Of a stretch of 45,453 nucleotides of DNA, positions 38,578 through 45,453 are shown in pieces. Source of the stretch: CAZCPB01 sp964540295 (lineage in GTDB: Bacteria > Planctomycetota > Phycisphaerae > Phycisphaerales > UBA1924). The position numbers and the translations under genes were made by a program. The stretch spans positions 1-45,453 of the forward strand of contig CAZIMT010000004.1 in NCBI GenBank assembly GCA_964540295.1, written 5' to 3'. Every line of letters starts with the position of its first letter. The stretch's first letter is position 1. Below the pieces are notes generated by a model. That model was not told where the DNA came from. It saw only the letters and a program-made list of their open reading frames with translations, and did not search any database.

Positions 38578-41234
38578 GCCGAGAACTATTCGCACGCGAA
38601 GGCCGAAGAATCATCGCTCAATCCGGCGGGCTCACTGCGCGCTCGATCAAACTACTCTCCGCCGCCGCCAAGCGTCACGACGTTCCCATCGAAGAAATGG
38701 CGGCCGCCCTTAGCGCTGATCCATCGGCCGGCAACGCACCCGCAACTCAGCCGATCGTCCGCGACGAAATCGCACCCAGCATCGCACCAGCGTCGCTCTC
38801 AGAACCTGTCCGCGAGCCCGTTCGACAAGCGTCTCGTGACAACACACCCGAACCGCTCGCGACGTTGACACCTCCCCGCCCGATTACCTCGGTACCGCAG
38901 TCACGCCTGCGACCGATCACGCCACCCGCGCCGCGAGCAGAAGCAGCCCCGGCCCTTACCAGTATTAACAACGCACTCGCCGACGAGATCGATCCCGCTC
39001 AGCAGGCACTTCGCACCGCGATCACCTTCGGCGCAATCGTCCTCGTCGGGCTTGTTCTCGGTCTGGCAAGCATCTGGATGATCGTCACCGGCCTCTCATC
39101 GCCCGCCGCAAACAATAAACTCGCGACGCAGCCGAGCGGCCCGGCTAGCGCCGAAGCCGCATCAAAGGCATCCCTCAAGCCCAACTCCGACCGCGAGTTG
39201 TTCCCGGCTCCAAAGACGCCAGACATCAAGCAAGCCAAACCGACTCTCATCCCGGCCACGCCACCCGGCGCCGACCCGATCACGCTGGTTCGCGCGCTGG
39301 GTTCCTGCGCGGAGCAGGTCAGCACCGCCCCCGTCGAAGCTCTCAAAGTGTTTAAGAACACCACTTCCCGCCTGAGCCGAGTCTGGCCAAGTCTCGCGCC
39401 AGATCAGATCGCCAAAGCTCAGAACTCGATCGTCGAGTTCATGTACCAAGCCGCGAAGACTCCGGAGATCGTCAGTCAGGCGACGCTTTCTCTCACGTCG
39501 GGCGCAGACCCGTTGCGATCGCACTCTATTAAAGTCTCCAAAGACCAGATTCTCCCTTCCGTTTGGGCCGTCGGCCTGGCTCGACGCCTGACGAGCGAAC
39601 GCGACCTCCCCGCCGACGCGCGAGCCGCCATCGACGCCGCCGCGAACGCATCATCTGGTCGAGATACCGGCGATTTCGCCGCCGGGGCCGCGTCGGCGAT
39701 CGTCAGTTGGCCCGCCGTCCTCGCCCGCGCCGCCGTAAAGAAAGAACTCGACTCGCCCGCGATTGATCTCTGGCGCGAATGGCTCAGCGCCGTCGACACT
39801 GTCGCGGGCACGGCCCACAACGCCCGGTCCCGATTCGTGATGAGCGGGCTCGAAGTGCTCCTGATCGAAGGGCCCGAGCCCGCGGACGCCGCGATCGTCA
39901 CCGCCCTCATTCGTGCCGCACGCTGGCAGCCCCAGGACGAATCACGCTCGCGCCTCCTCGGATGGTTCGACAACACCGCGATCAGCTCCAACAACCTCCG
40001 CCTCGTCACCCTCGCTCTCGCCGCAGATTCAACCGCCAGCGGCGTCGATCCCACCATGGTCCTTGACATCCCCGCCGACGAGCTCCAGCGCCGCGACCTC
40101 CGCGAGAAATATGCCGCCGCGTGGGACCTGCGCGGCGGCCCCGCCCGCGACGAGATCGTCACAGCCTGGGCCGCCGCGGCCAAGTCTTTTCTCGATCAAT
40201 CTGACAAACTCGTCGCTCCCTCAGAGCAACTCGCTCGCGCCGTTGTGCTCTCCCGCCTGAGCGAATCCGCGTCCTTGATCTGGGCTGGCCGCCCTCAAGG
40301 CGTCGCAACCGACATCCAAGATGCCGATAAAGTGATCGTGAAACTTCTCGCCGACGCCGCCGCGTCCGCCCCGTCCAACTCGCTCGACGAGAACAACGGC
40401 GACGGCGCATGGGCGATCGAGTATCTCAGGGCCGAGAAGAGCGTCCCCGACCGTGGCACGCTGCTGTCCAAGCTTTCCTCCAACACCAGGATCGGCCCGG
40501 TCGACGCGGAAGTTCTCGCCGCTGAGGCTTTTCGCGGTTCACCGACGACCATCCGCAAGTCCGCGCAAGACCTCGTCGCCAAGTTCGCGGCCAGCCCCGC
40601 CATGGTCAACGCCGCGCTCGAACAATCTGTCAATCTCCCACGCACCAACGAGAACGCCGACCTCCTCGGGAAGCTCAGCCTCTCAACGCTCCCGGGCCTC
40701 CGCGACCCGCTTTGGCGAACGGCGGTCCGTCGCGGGCTCGTCGAACGCTTGCTTGAAATGGTCGCGGCCCGCGGCGACCAAGGGCTCATCGATCGCCTCG
40801 CCGATCTCCTCGCCGAGTCGTACCGAGGGCGGGTCATCGCCGCACCGACCGACATCAAGTCGGGCACCAGCGAGAAGGTCTCCCCCGAGGTTGCCGCCCG
40901 TGCCGCCCGCGGCTCGTGGCTCAAGTGGGCGCAGGCTCGCACGCCGTCGGGCCCGCTGCCCATCACGCTCGACCAGATCCAACGGCGCATCGGCGGCCGA
41001 TCTCGCCTCGCCTCCGGCATGATCCAGGGCTTCGCCGCCGAACAGATCGACACGGCCGAACTCATGGCCTTCGTGATCGCAGTCGAGCAGCCCGCGTCAA
41101 AGCCCGAGGTTGCCTCTCTCCTAGACCGACTCGGAAAAGAGAGACGCAACGCCGATCACATCTTCGGGCAGGTTCTGGCCGCCGAACGCGCCATGATCGA
41201 GCTCTGGGCGCTGCGGCTTGGAGTGAACCTCTGA
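38574..41234 (+). CDS. Large single-pass membrane protein of the VWA/ExbB operon
   Basis: An 886-residue protein from a TTG start with a strong GGAGGT five bases upstream. Residues 1-48 are a small helical cytoplasmic domain (GGLTARSIKLLSAAAKRHD), followed by a Pro-rich linker (about 50-135), one transmembrane helix (about 149-173, TFGAIVLVGLVLGLASIWMI) and about 710 residues outside. The outer part is helical with no catalytic motif; repeated Asp/Ala/Leu-rich pairs suggest a solenoid similar in kind to the preceding protein. By topology it links the cytoplasm to the periplasm. It overlaps both neighbours (4 bases and 1 base), which argues for tight co-expression. Its function is unknown. Confidence 0.8.
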   Translation: MSRELFAREGRRIIAQSGGLTARSIKLLSAAAKRHDVPIEEMAAALSADPSAGNAPATQPIVRDEIAPSIAPASLSEPVREPVRQASRDNTPEPLATLTPPRPITSVPQSRLRPITPPAPRAEAAPALTSINNALADEIDPAQQALRTAITFGAIVLVGLVLGLASIWMIVTGLSSPAANNKLATQPSGPASAEAASKASLKPNSDRELFPAPKTPDIKQAKPTLIPATPPGADPITLVRALGSCAEQVSTAPVEALKVFKNTTSRLSRVWPSLAPDQIAKAQNSIVEFMYQAAKTPEIVSQATLSLTSGADPLRSHSIKVSKDQILPSVWAVGLARRLTSERDLPADARAAIDAAANASSGRDTGDFAAGAASAIVSWPAVLARAAVKKELDSPAIDLWREWLSAVDTVAGTAHNARSRFVMSGLEVLLIEGPEPADAAIVTALIRAARWQPQDESRSRLLGWFDNTAISSNNLRLVTLALAADSTASGVDPTMVLDIPADELQRRDLREKYAAAWDLRGGPARDEIVTAWAAAAKSFLDQSDKLVAPSEQLARAVVLSRLSESASLIWAGRPQGVATDIQDADKVIVKLLADAAASAPSNSLDENNGDGAWAIEYLRAEKSVPDRGTLLSKLSSNTRIGPVDAEVLAAEAFRGSPTTIRKSAQDLVAKFAASPAMVNAALEQSVNLPRTNENADLLGKLSLSTLPGLRDPLWRTAVRRGLVERLLEMVAARGDQGLIDRLADLLAESYRGRVIAAPTDIKSGTSEKVSPEVAARAARGSWLKWAQARTPSGPLPITLDQIQRRIGGRSRLASGMIQGFAAEQIDTAELMAFVIAVEQPASKPEVASLLDRLGKERRNADHIFGQVLAAERAMIELWALRLGVNL

Positions 41235-42376
41235 TGTTTTTTCATCGCCGTTCGAACCTAAGTCTGGCTCACTCACCGCCCACGCGGCTCATACTGCTTG
41301 CAGCGCTCGCGCTCTCGCTCGCCTCAGCCACGGCTCAGGTTACCCCAGCCGCGCCCGCGGCCGATCCAACAAGTCTCACGCCGTCTCCAAATTCGAAGCA
41401 GCAACCAGATCCGGCCAAATCTCAGCCCACATCCCAGCCTAAACCCCCGCCCGAAGCTACTCCCGACTCCAAGCCCGACCCGCAATCCACCATCACCCCC
41501 GAATTTCGCGCTCGGCTCGAAGCTCTCGTCCCCTCTCGCCCCGACCTCTACTTCGAGCTCGGCGAAGAGATCGCCGACATCGCGCGCAACCCGCGCACCC
41601 TCGAACTCGCGCGGCACCTCCACGTCCTCGCGTTCTCCCTCGACCGCGCCCGCGGCGGACAGCAGCTCTCCGCTCAGGCGTGCATCGCGATCGCCCAACT
41701 CAACGAAAACGAAAAGGACCGTCGCTGGTTGCTCTCGCTCGCCGACCTTCTCGACCGCCGCCACGCTCGCCCCGAATGGATCCGCCGCGCCGACGAGGCC
41801 GTCTCCTCCCAGATCGCCTACAACGCCGCCACCGTCCTGGGCCTCATCCGGGCGGGCGAGGGCTACATCGCGCGGCAACGCCTCGCACAACCCGGCATCA
41901 CGCAACTCCTCACCGCCTACCAACGTCTGCTTTCTGCTTCGGGGGACACCGGCGCGATGCGCTGGATCGAACGTGAAGCCAGCCGCTGGCCCTGCCCGGA
42001 GTGCCACAACCAACGCATCGTGAAAAAGGGCGGTGGTAAAGATGCCATCGTCAAGCTCTGCACGACCTGCGGCGGGAACCCCGGCCCCAAGCTCAACAAC
42101 GTGGCCCTCGTCGCCCAACTCCGGTTCGAGTCCCGCCTTCTCAACGGCATCCAGCGCTCCTGGGCCGCTCAGGCTTGGAGCGATCAGGGCGCCCCGCTCC
42201 GCGACCCCGACCCCGAGGAGCTTCCCAAGCAATTCGGCGTGGACCCCGATCGGCCGATCTGGCGCGATGGAAGCTGGGTTGCAGTCCCGATCGCGGTGAT
42301 CCCCAAGCCGGGCCTCGTCGCGCCGCCGACACCCGACGACTTAGCACCGCTCGCCGAGCCGTCTGGGAAGCAATGA
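41234..42376 (+). CDS. Exported zinc-ribbon protein, last gene of the VWA/ExbB operon
   Basis: A 380-residue protein with a signal peptide (about 15-35, ending ATAQ), a Pro/Ser/Lys-rich linker (about 36-88) and a helical middle part (about 90-250). Near 255-290 there is a CPEC...CTTCGG pair of Cys knuckles, a zinc-ribbon-like motif of the DnaJ or rubredoxin-like type, which is unusual in an exported protein. The frame is open from 40916, but ATG 41234 shares one base with the upstream stop (TGATG) and begins the signal peptide. The last 80 residues are Pro-rich. It may be a periplasmic partner of the motor; no family was recognised. Confidence 0.78.
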   Translation: MFFHRRSNLSLAHSPPTRLILLAALALSLASATAQVTPAAPAADPTSLTPSPNSKQQPDPAKSQPTSQPKPPPEATPDSKPDPQSTITPEFRARLEALVPSRPDLYFELGEEIADIARNPRTLELARHLHVLAFSLDRARGGQQLSAQACIAIAQLNENEKDRRWLLSLADLLDRRHARPEWIRRADEAVSSQIAYNAATVLGLIRAGEGYIARQRLAQPGITQLLTAYQRLLSASGDTGAMRWIEREASRWPCPECHNQRIVKKGGGKDAIVKLCTTCGGNPGPKLNNVALVAQLRFESRLLNGIQRSWAAQAWSDQGAPLRDPDPEELPKQFGVDPDRPIWRDGSWVAVPIAVIPKPGLVAPPTPDDLAPLAEPSGKQ

Positions 42377-42454
42377 AACGCCCGCACGACGGCGTATAGT
42401 CTCGAGCTTTTCTGACGGCCCGCCGCCCATCATTCCAAGCTAGGAACTCACTCC

Positions 42455-42901
42455 ATGACCACGCCCGCCTCGACGCCTTCGCCTTCCGCCGCCGCTCCAG
42501 CCGCCCTCGCCGCTCCCAAGCCCGAAGCGGGCGCGGCCGTCAAAGCACAGATCACCTTCGACGAGTTCGCCAAGCTCGACCTTCGCGTCGCACGAGTCGT
42601 CAAAGCCGAGAATCACCCCTCCGCCGATCGTCTCTTGAAGCTCCAGCTCGACGACGGTTCCGGTACGCCGCGTCAGATCTGCGCTGGCATCAAGGGCCAC
42701 TACACCGCCGAAGAGATGGTGGGCAAGCTCATCGTCATTGTCGCCAACCTCGCCCCGCGCATGATCCGAGGCGAAGAGTCACGCGGCATGCTCCTCGCCG
42801 CCAGCGACGTCCCCAAGGACGCCACCGACCTCAACGCCTCGCGCAAGGTCATCGTCCTAACCCCCATGGCCGAGATCTCGCCGGGCTCCACCGTTTCCTA
42901 A
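42455..42901 (+). CDS. Stand-alone tRNA-binding protein, methionyl-tRNA synthetase beta-like
   Basis: A 148-residue cytoplasmic protein. After an Ala/Pro-rich leader (1-32), residues about 33-148 form an OB-fold tRNA-binding domain of the EMAP-II/Trbp111 type: TFDEFAKLDLRVARVVKAE, HPSADRLLKLQLDDG, ICAGIKGHYTAEEMVGK and ANLAPRMIRGEESRGMLLA. This domain is usually fused to the end of MetG and dimerises the enzyme; as a free protein it acts as the MetRS beta subunit. ATG 42455 has AGGAA nine bases upstream. No metG is seen in the window. CsaA is an alternative identity of the same fold. It lies 78 bases after the operon and could be read through from it. Confidence 0.88.
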   Translation: MTTPASTPSPSAAAPAALAAPKPEAGAAVKAQITFDEFAKLDLRVARVVKAENHPSADRLLKLQLDDGSGTPRQICAGIKGHYTAEEMVGKLIVIVANLAPRMIRGEESRGMLLAASDVPKDATDLNASRKVIVLTPMAEISPGSTVS

Positions 42902-43074
42902 CCGAGAGCGGTCCCAATCTCGATCTAAATTCCAAGGCAAAGAGCACCACTCGCGACTGGGCGACAAAGGCCACACTGCGCAATCGATAAGAACGCGTGA
43001 GCACGCACGAAGACGCTCGGCCACCATCGCCCAATCTTCGATTTCTTCGAGCTCTTCGAGTTCAAGATCCGAAC

Positions 43075-44898
43075 TCACGCGTACGCGTGCAGCCCCGGCA
43101 GCAGCAGGTTCACGCCGAAGTACGTCCAGATCATTATCCCAAACCCAACCACGCTCATCCACGCCGTGACCAGCCCGCGTTTGGCGGTCATTGTGAACCG
43201 CAGGTGGATCACGATCAGATAGATGATCCACGTGACCAGCGCCCACGTCTCTTTGGGGTCAAACGCCCACCACCGACCCCAAGAGTGGTCCGCCCACCAC
43301 GCCCCCAGGAGCACGCCCACGCCCAGCGTCCAGAACGCCAACTGCAGCACCGTCATCTGAGCCGTGTCCAAGTCCGACAGCAGCCGCGTGCGGCTGTGCG
43401 TGGGATCCCTCGCATCATCAACGCCCAGCGCCGACGCCGCGATCGTCGCCTCTGTGTTGGGAGCGCCGACCAGCGCACCCTTAGCCCGCAGCACACCCAT
43501 GTAGTGCGTTCCCAGATAAAACAGACTCACGATGAACCCCAGCGAGATCAGCCCGTAGCTCACCAGCACCGTGGTCACGTGATACTTCAGCAGCACGCTC
43601 GTGTTCAGGATCGCCGCCTCGCGCCCGATCTCCGAGCCCGGCATGGCCGTCTGCGTCGCCGTCATCAACACCATGAACCCAACCCCCGCCGCCGCCGCGC
43701 CGAAGATCGCCTGCCGCCGCACGAACGTAATCGTCAGCCCCAAGATCGTCGCGAACAGGCTCAGCCCCGTCATCGACTCAAACTGGTTCTGGATCGCGAA
43801 CCGCTCGGCGATCAGGCAGCGCGACACAAACCCGAACGCGTGCAACCCCACCGACAACGCCAACATCACGATCCCCGTCCAGCGCAGCCAAGGCCTATTC
43901 GTCCCGAACGCGATCATCAGCGTCACCAACGACACCGCGTACGCCCAATACCCCCACTCAAACGCGTTCACTCGGTTGTACGTCAGTTCCAACTGCCGCT
44001 TGCCCGCGGGGTACACGCTGGCGTTGATCTTCGGGAGCTCGATCGCCAGCCGCGCCGCCGCCGCGTTCGCCTTGGCCGCATCGCCGGAACGCCACGCGGC
44101 ACCAAGCTCCGACGCGGCACGCCTCGGCTCACTTTCCAGAGGCAACAACGAAAGGTGCGTCCAAGTCTTGTCCGTCGAGCCCGGCGCGACCATCAGCAGG
44201 TTTGACACGCTCATCTGCCACAACCGCGCCGACTCGTCCAGGTCCGAAAACGCCCGGTTATACGCGGGCTTGTCCGAATACTTGTTGAGCAACTCCTCGA
44301 TGTGGTCTCGCAACATGAGCGGCGTCACCCGTGTCACTTTCATCCACGCCGTCCGTGTCGCGTCGTTGCTCTCGCCCGGGAACGCCAGCTCCAGCATCCG
44401 CTCACGCAGAGGGAGGTAGTTGATGTGCAGCAGAGGTTTGTCTGCGTAATACGCCGGGTCGATCATCAGGTCCAGCAGCGTAAACATCGGCTGATACCCC
44501 AGCTTCGCTTTCCCTTCACGCGGCTCCGTGTACATGTTCCGGCCGGTCAGTCGGCGCACGGTCTCGTTGGCCAGCGTGTCGAGGATCTTCACTCGCCCGT
44601 TGTGAAACACCGCCAGCCCGCGCAGGGACGACAGGTCAACCTCCGACGCGAACTTGAACTTCTCTTCCTGGGTCATCGCCTGCGTGCCGTCGCCGGGCAT
44701 GTACATGCTCGGCACGCCGAACGGGTTGGTGATCGTCCCCGACGAAGACCCCGACTGCGACAACGACTGCTCGCTCGGATGCGCGTTGCCCGCCGGTGCG
44801 TTCTGCGCTAGCGCCGGCCAGACCATCATCACCGACAACGCCAGCACACACGCGCTCGCAACCAACCGGCAAGCACCCCGATCAAACAACGTCCTCAT
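43075..44898 (-). CDS. ccsA: System II cytochrome c maturation protein CcsA/ResC type
   Basis: Inner-membrane heme exporter and handling subunit that, with ResB/Ccs1, attaches heme to apocytochromes c in the periplasm. The 607-residue protein has an N-terminal signal or anchor segment (about 10-32), then about 280 periplasmic residues that are longer than in typical CcsA, then the CcsA core (about 315-607) with several helices. The heme-binding Trp-rich motif is present at about 533-552 (WWADHSWGRWWAFDPKETWA), and conserved His lie in the flanking helices (KYHVTT near 445, IVIHLR near 563). The start overlaps the resB-like stop by 4 bases (ATGA). Confidence 0.92.
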   Translation of the reverse strand: MRTLFDRGACRLVASACVLALSVMMVWPALAQNAPAGNAHPSEQSLSQSGSSSGTITNPFGVPSMYMPGDGTQAMTQEEKFKFASEVDLSSLRGLAVFHNGRVKILDTLANETVRRLTGRNMYTEPREGKAKLGYQPMFTLLDLMIDPAYYADKPLLHINYLPLRERMLELAFPGESNDATRTAWMKVTRVTPLMLRDHIEELLNKYSDKPAYNRAFSDLDESARLWQMSVSNLLMVAPGSTDKTWTHLSLLPLESEPRRAASELGAAWRSGDAAKANAAAARLAIELPKINASVYPAGKRQLELTYNRVNAFEWGYWAYAVSLVTLMIAFGTNRPWLRWTGIVMLALSVGLHAFGFVSRCLIAERFAIQNQFESMTGLSLFATILGLTITFVRRQAIFGAAAAGVGFMVLMTATQTAMPGSEIGREAAILNTSVLLKYHVTTVLVSYGLISLGFIVSLFYLGTHYMGVLRAKGALVGAPNTEATIAASALGVDDARDPTHSRTRLLSDLDTAQMTVLQLAFWTLGVGVLLGAWWADHSWGRWWAFDPKETWALVTWIIYLIVIHLRFTMTAKRGLVTAWMSVVGFGIMIWTYFGVNLLLPGLHAYA

Positions 44899-45453
44899 GA
44901 CTTCGCTCCCGCCGACTCCAAATCGGCCTTATTTTCCGCTTTGGCTGCGAACGCCAGGCCCGGCATCGCGTCAGACTTCGGTCCAAACGTCTCGGCCGAA
45001 CCAGCCCCGGGCCGCGTCGGTTTCTTGTACGTCCCCGCCGCCAACTGCTGCTGAATCTTCTTTTTCTCTCGCCGCACCAAATACGGCTTGACGTAAAACG
45101 CCCACGGGATCCCGACTCCCATCAAGGTTCCGCCCAGCGCGATCATGTGGATCCCCGGGCTATTCCCCACGCCCAGGATCGTGAACCCCACCGAAGGCTG
45201 CTTGGCCAGCCCACGGTCAACCTGCGCCTGCGAGCTCGTCCAGCCCTGCTGGTCCCACCCCGCCTGGCTGAACTTGAACTGAAACGGGCTTAGCCCGGAC
45301 TTGAGCCGGCCAAAGAAGTTCACGACCCAAGGCCGCTCATCCTCCCAATGGAACGGCGCCGTCAGCGGAGCGTTCAACTGCGTGACGTGCTCGAACGACG
45401 CGAACGCCGGAGCACCCAACGTCCCATCGCGCCTCGCACCACCACGCGCCCCC
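44895..45453 (-). CDS. ResB/Ccs1-like cytochrome c biogenesis protein, C-terminal part
   Basis: The frame is open to the right edge, so the N-terminal part is outside the window; a TTG at 45419 is not a credible start. About 185 residues are visible: a periplasmic segment (HWEDERPWVVNFFGRLKSGL), then the last helix (about 40 residues) containing GNSPGIHMIALGGTLMGVGI, then a charged cytoplasmic tail. This end, and the overlap with ccsA, match the ResB-ResC (Ccs1-CcsA) pair. The ResB N-terminal helices cannot be checked. Confidence 0.78.
   Translation of the reverse strand, partial: GARGGARRDGTLGAPAFASFEHVTQLNAPLTAPFHWEDERPWVVNFFGRLKSGLSPFQFKFSQAGWDQQGWTSSQAQVDRGLAKQPSVGFTILGVGNSPGIHMIALGGTLMGVGIPWAFYVKPYLVRREKKKIQQQLAAGTYKKPTRPGAGSAETFGPKSDAMPGLAFAAKAENKADLESAGAKS

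Noticed and set aside
43076..43089. Perfect 14-base palindrome CACGCGTACGCGTG
   Set aside because: It is formed by the last codons of ccsA (His-Ala-Tyr-Ala-stop) in GC-rich DNA and has no T tract; a regulatory role has no support.

Overview
The window is high-GC bacterial DNA that most resembles a planctomycete, probably of the Phycisphaerae. This is inferred from several things: secreted proteins ending in a dockerin-like FDRDGFVTGDDFDAY tail, a DNRLRE-type secreted protein, a PD40 propeller/amidohydrolase fusion, large unassigned periplasmic proteins beside ExbB/ExbD, and a stand-alone MetG-type tRNA-binding protein. The sequence is draft or metagenome quality: a run of 100 N lies at 7737-7836, and one gene carries a clean single-base frameshift. 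No rRNA, tRNA, CRISPR array, insertion sequence or phage gene was seen.

Layout. 1-8.6 kb: the end of a YCPPP-repeat surface protein with a strong terminator, an exported M16 zinc peptidase (minus), an MmgE/PrpD-family protein, a frameshifted glucose/sorbosone dehydrogenase-like gene with a dockerin-like tail, a DNRLRE secreted protein cut by the gap, and small genes of unknown role. 8.6-18 kb: a minus-strand block with addB-addA (double-strand break repair), a possible small gene, and rpmF-plsX-fabH, the classic ribosome/fatty-acid initiation cluster. 18-25.7 kb: an active HtrA protease followed by a paralog that looks catalytically dead, then a very large exported propeller-amidohydrolase. 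25.7-31.3 kb: the ABC-F ATPase uup, an exported M61 peptidase with a PDZ domain, and pyrH-frr. 31.6-42.4 kb: an eight-gene, tightly overlapping plus-strand operon. 42.4 kb to the end: a MetRS-beta-like tRNA-binding protein and the ccsA/resB pair of system II cytochrome c maturation (minus).

The most interesting locus is 31658-42376. It encodes one ExbB/TolQ-type channel protein, two ExbD/TolR-type proteins, three exported proteins of unknown family, and a large single-pass protein. Its first gene encodes a von Willebrand factor A protein whose only membrane helix carries an SxxxH motif like that of TonB and TolA. I read this as a proton-motive-force-driven envelope machine in which a VWA (MIDAS) head replaces the usual TonB/TolA C-terminal domain. 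That reading is an inference from motifs and gene order.

A second large-scale signal is strand composition. The plus strand is G-rich from the left end to about 20 kb and C-rich from about 26 kb to the right end, on genes of both orientations. This is the skew change expected at a replication terminus, or at an inversion or assembly join.
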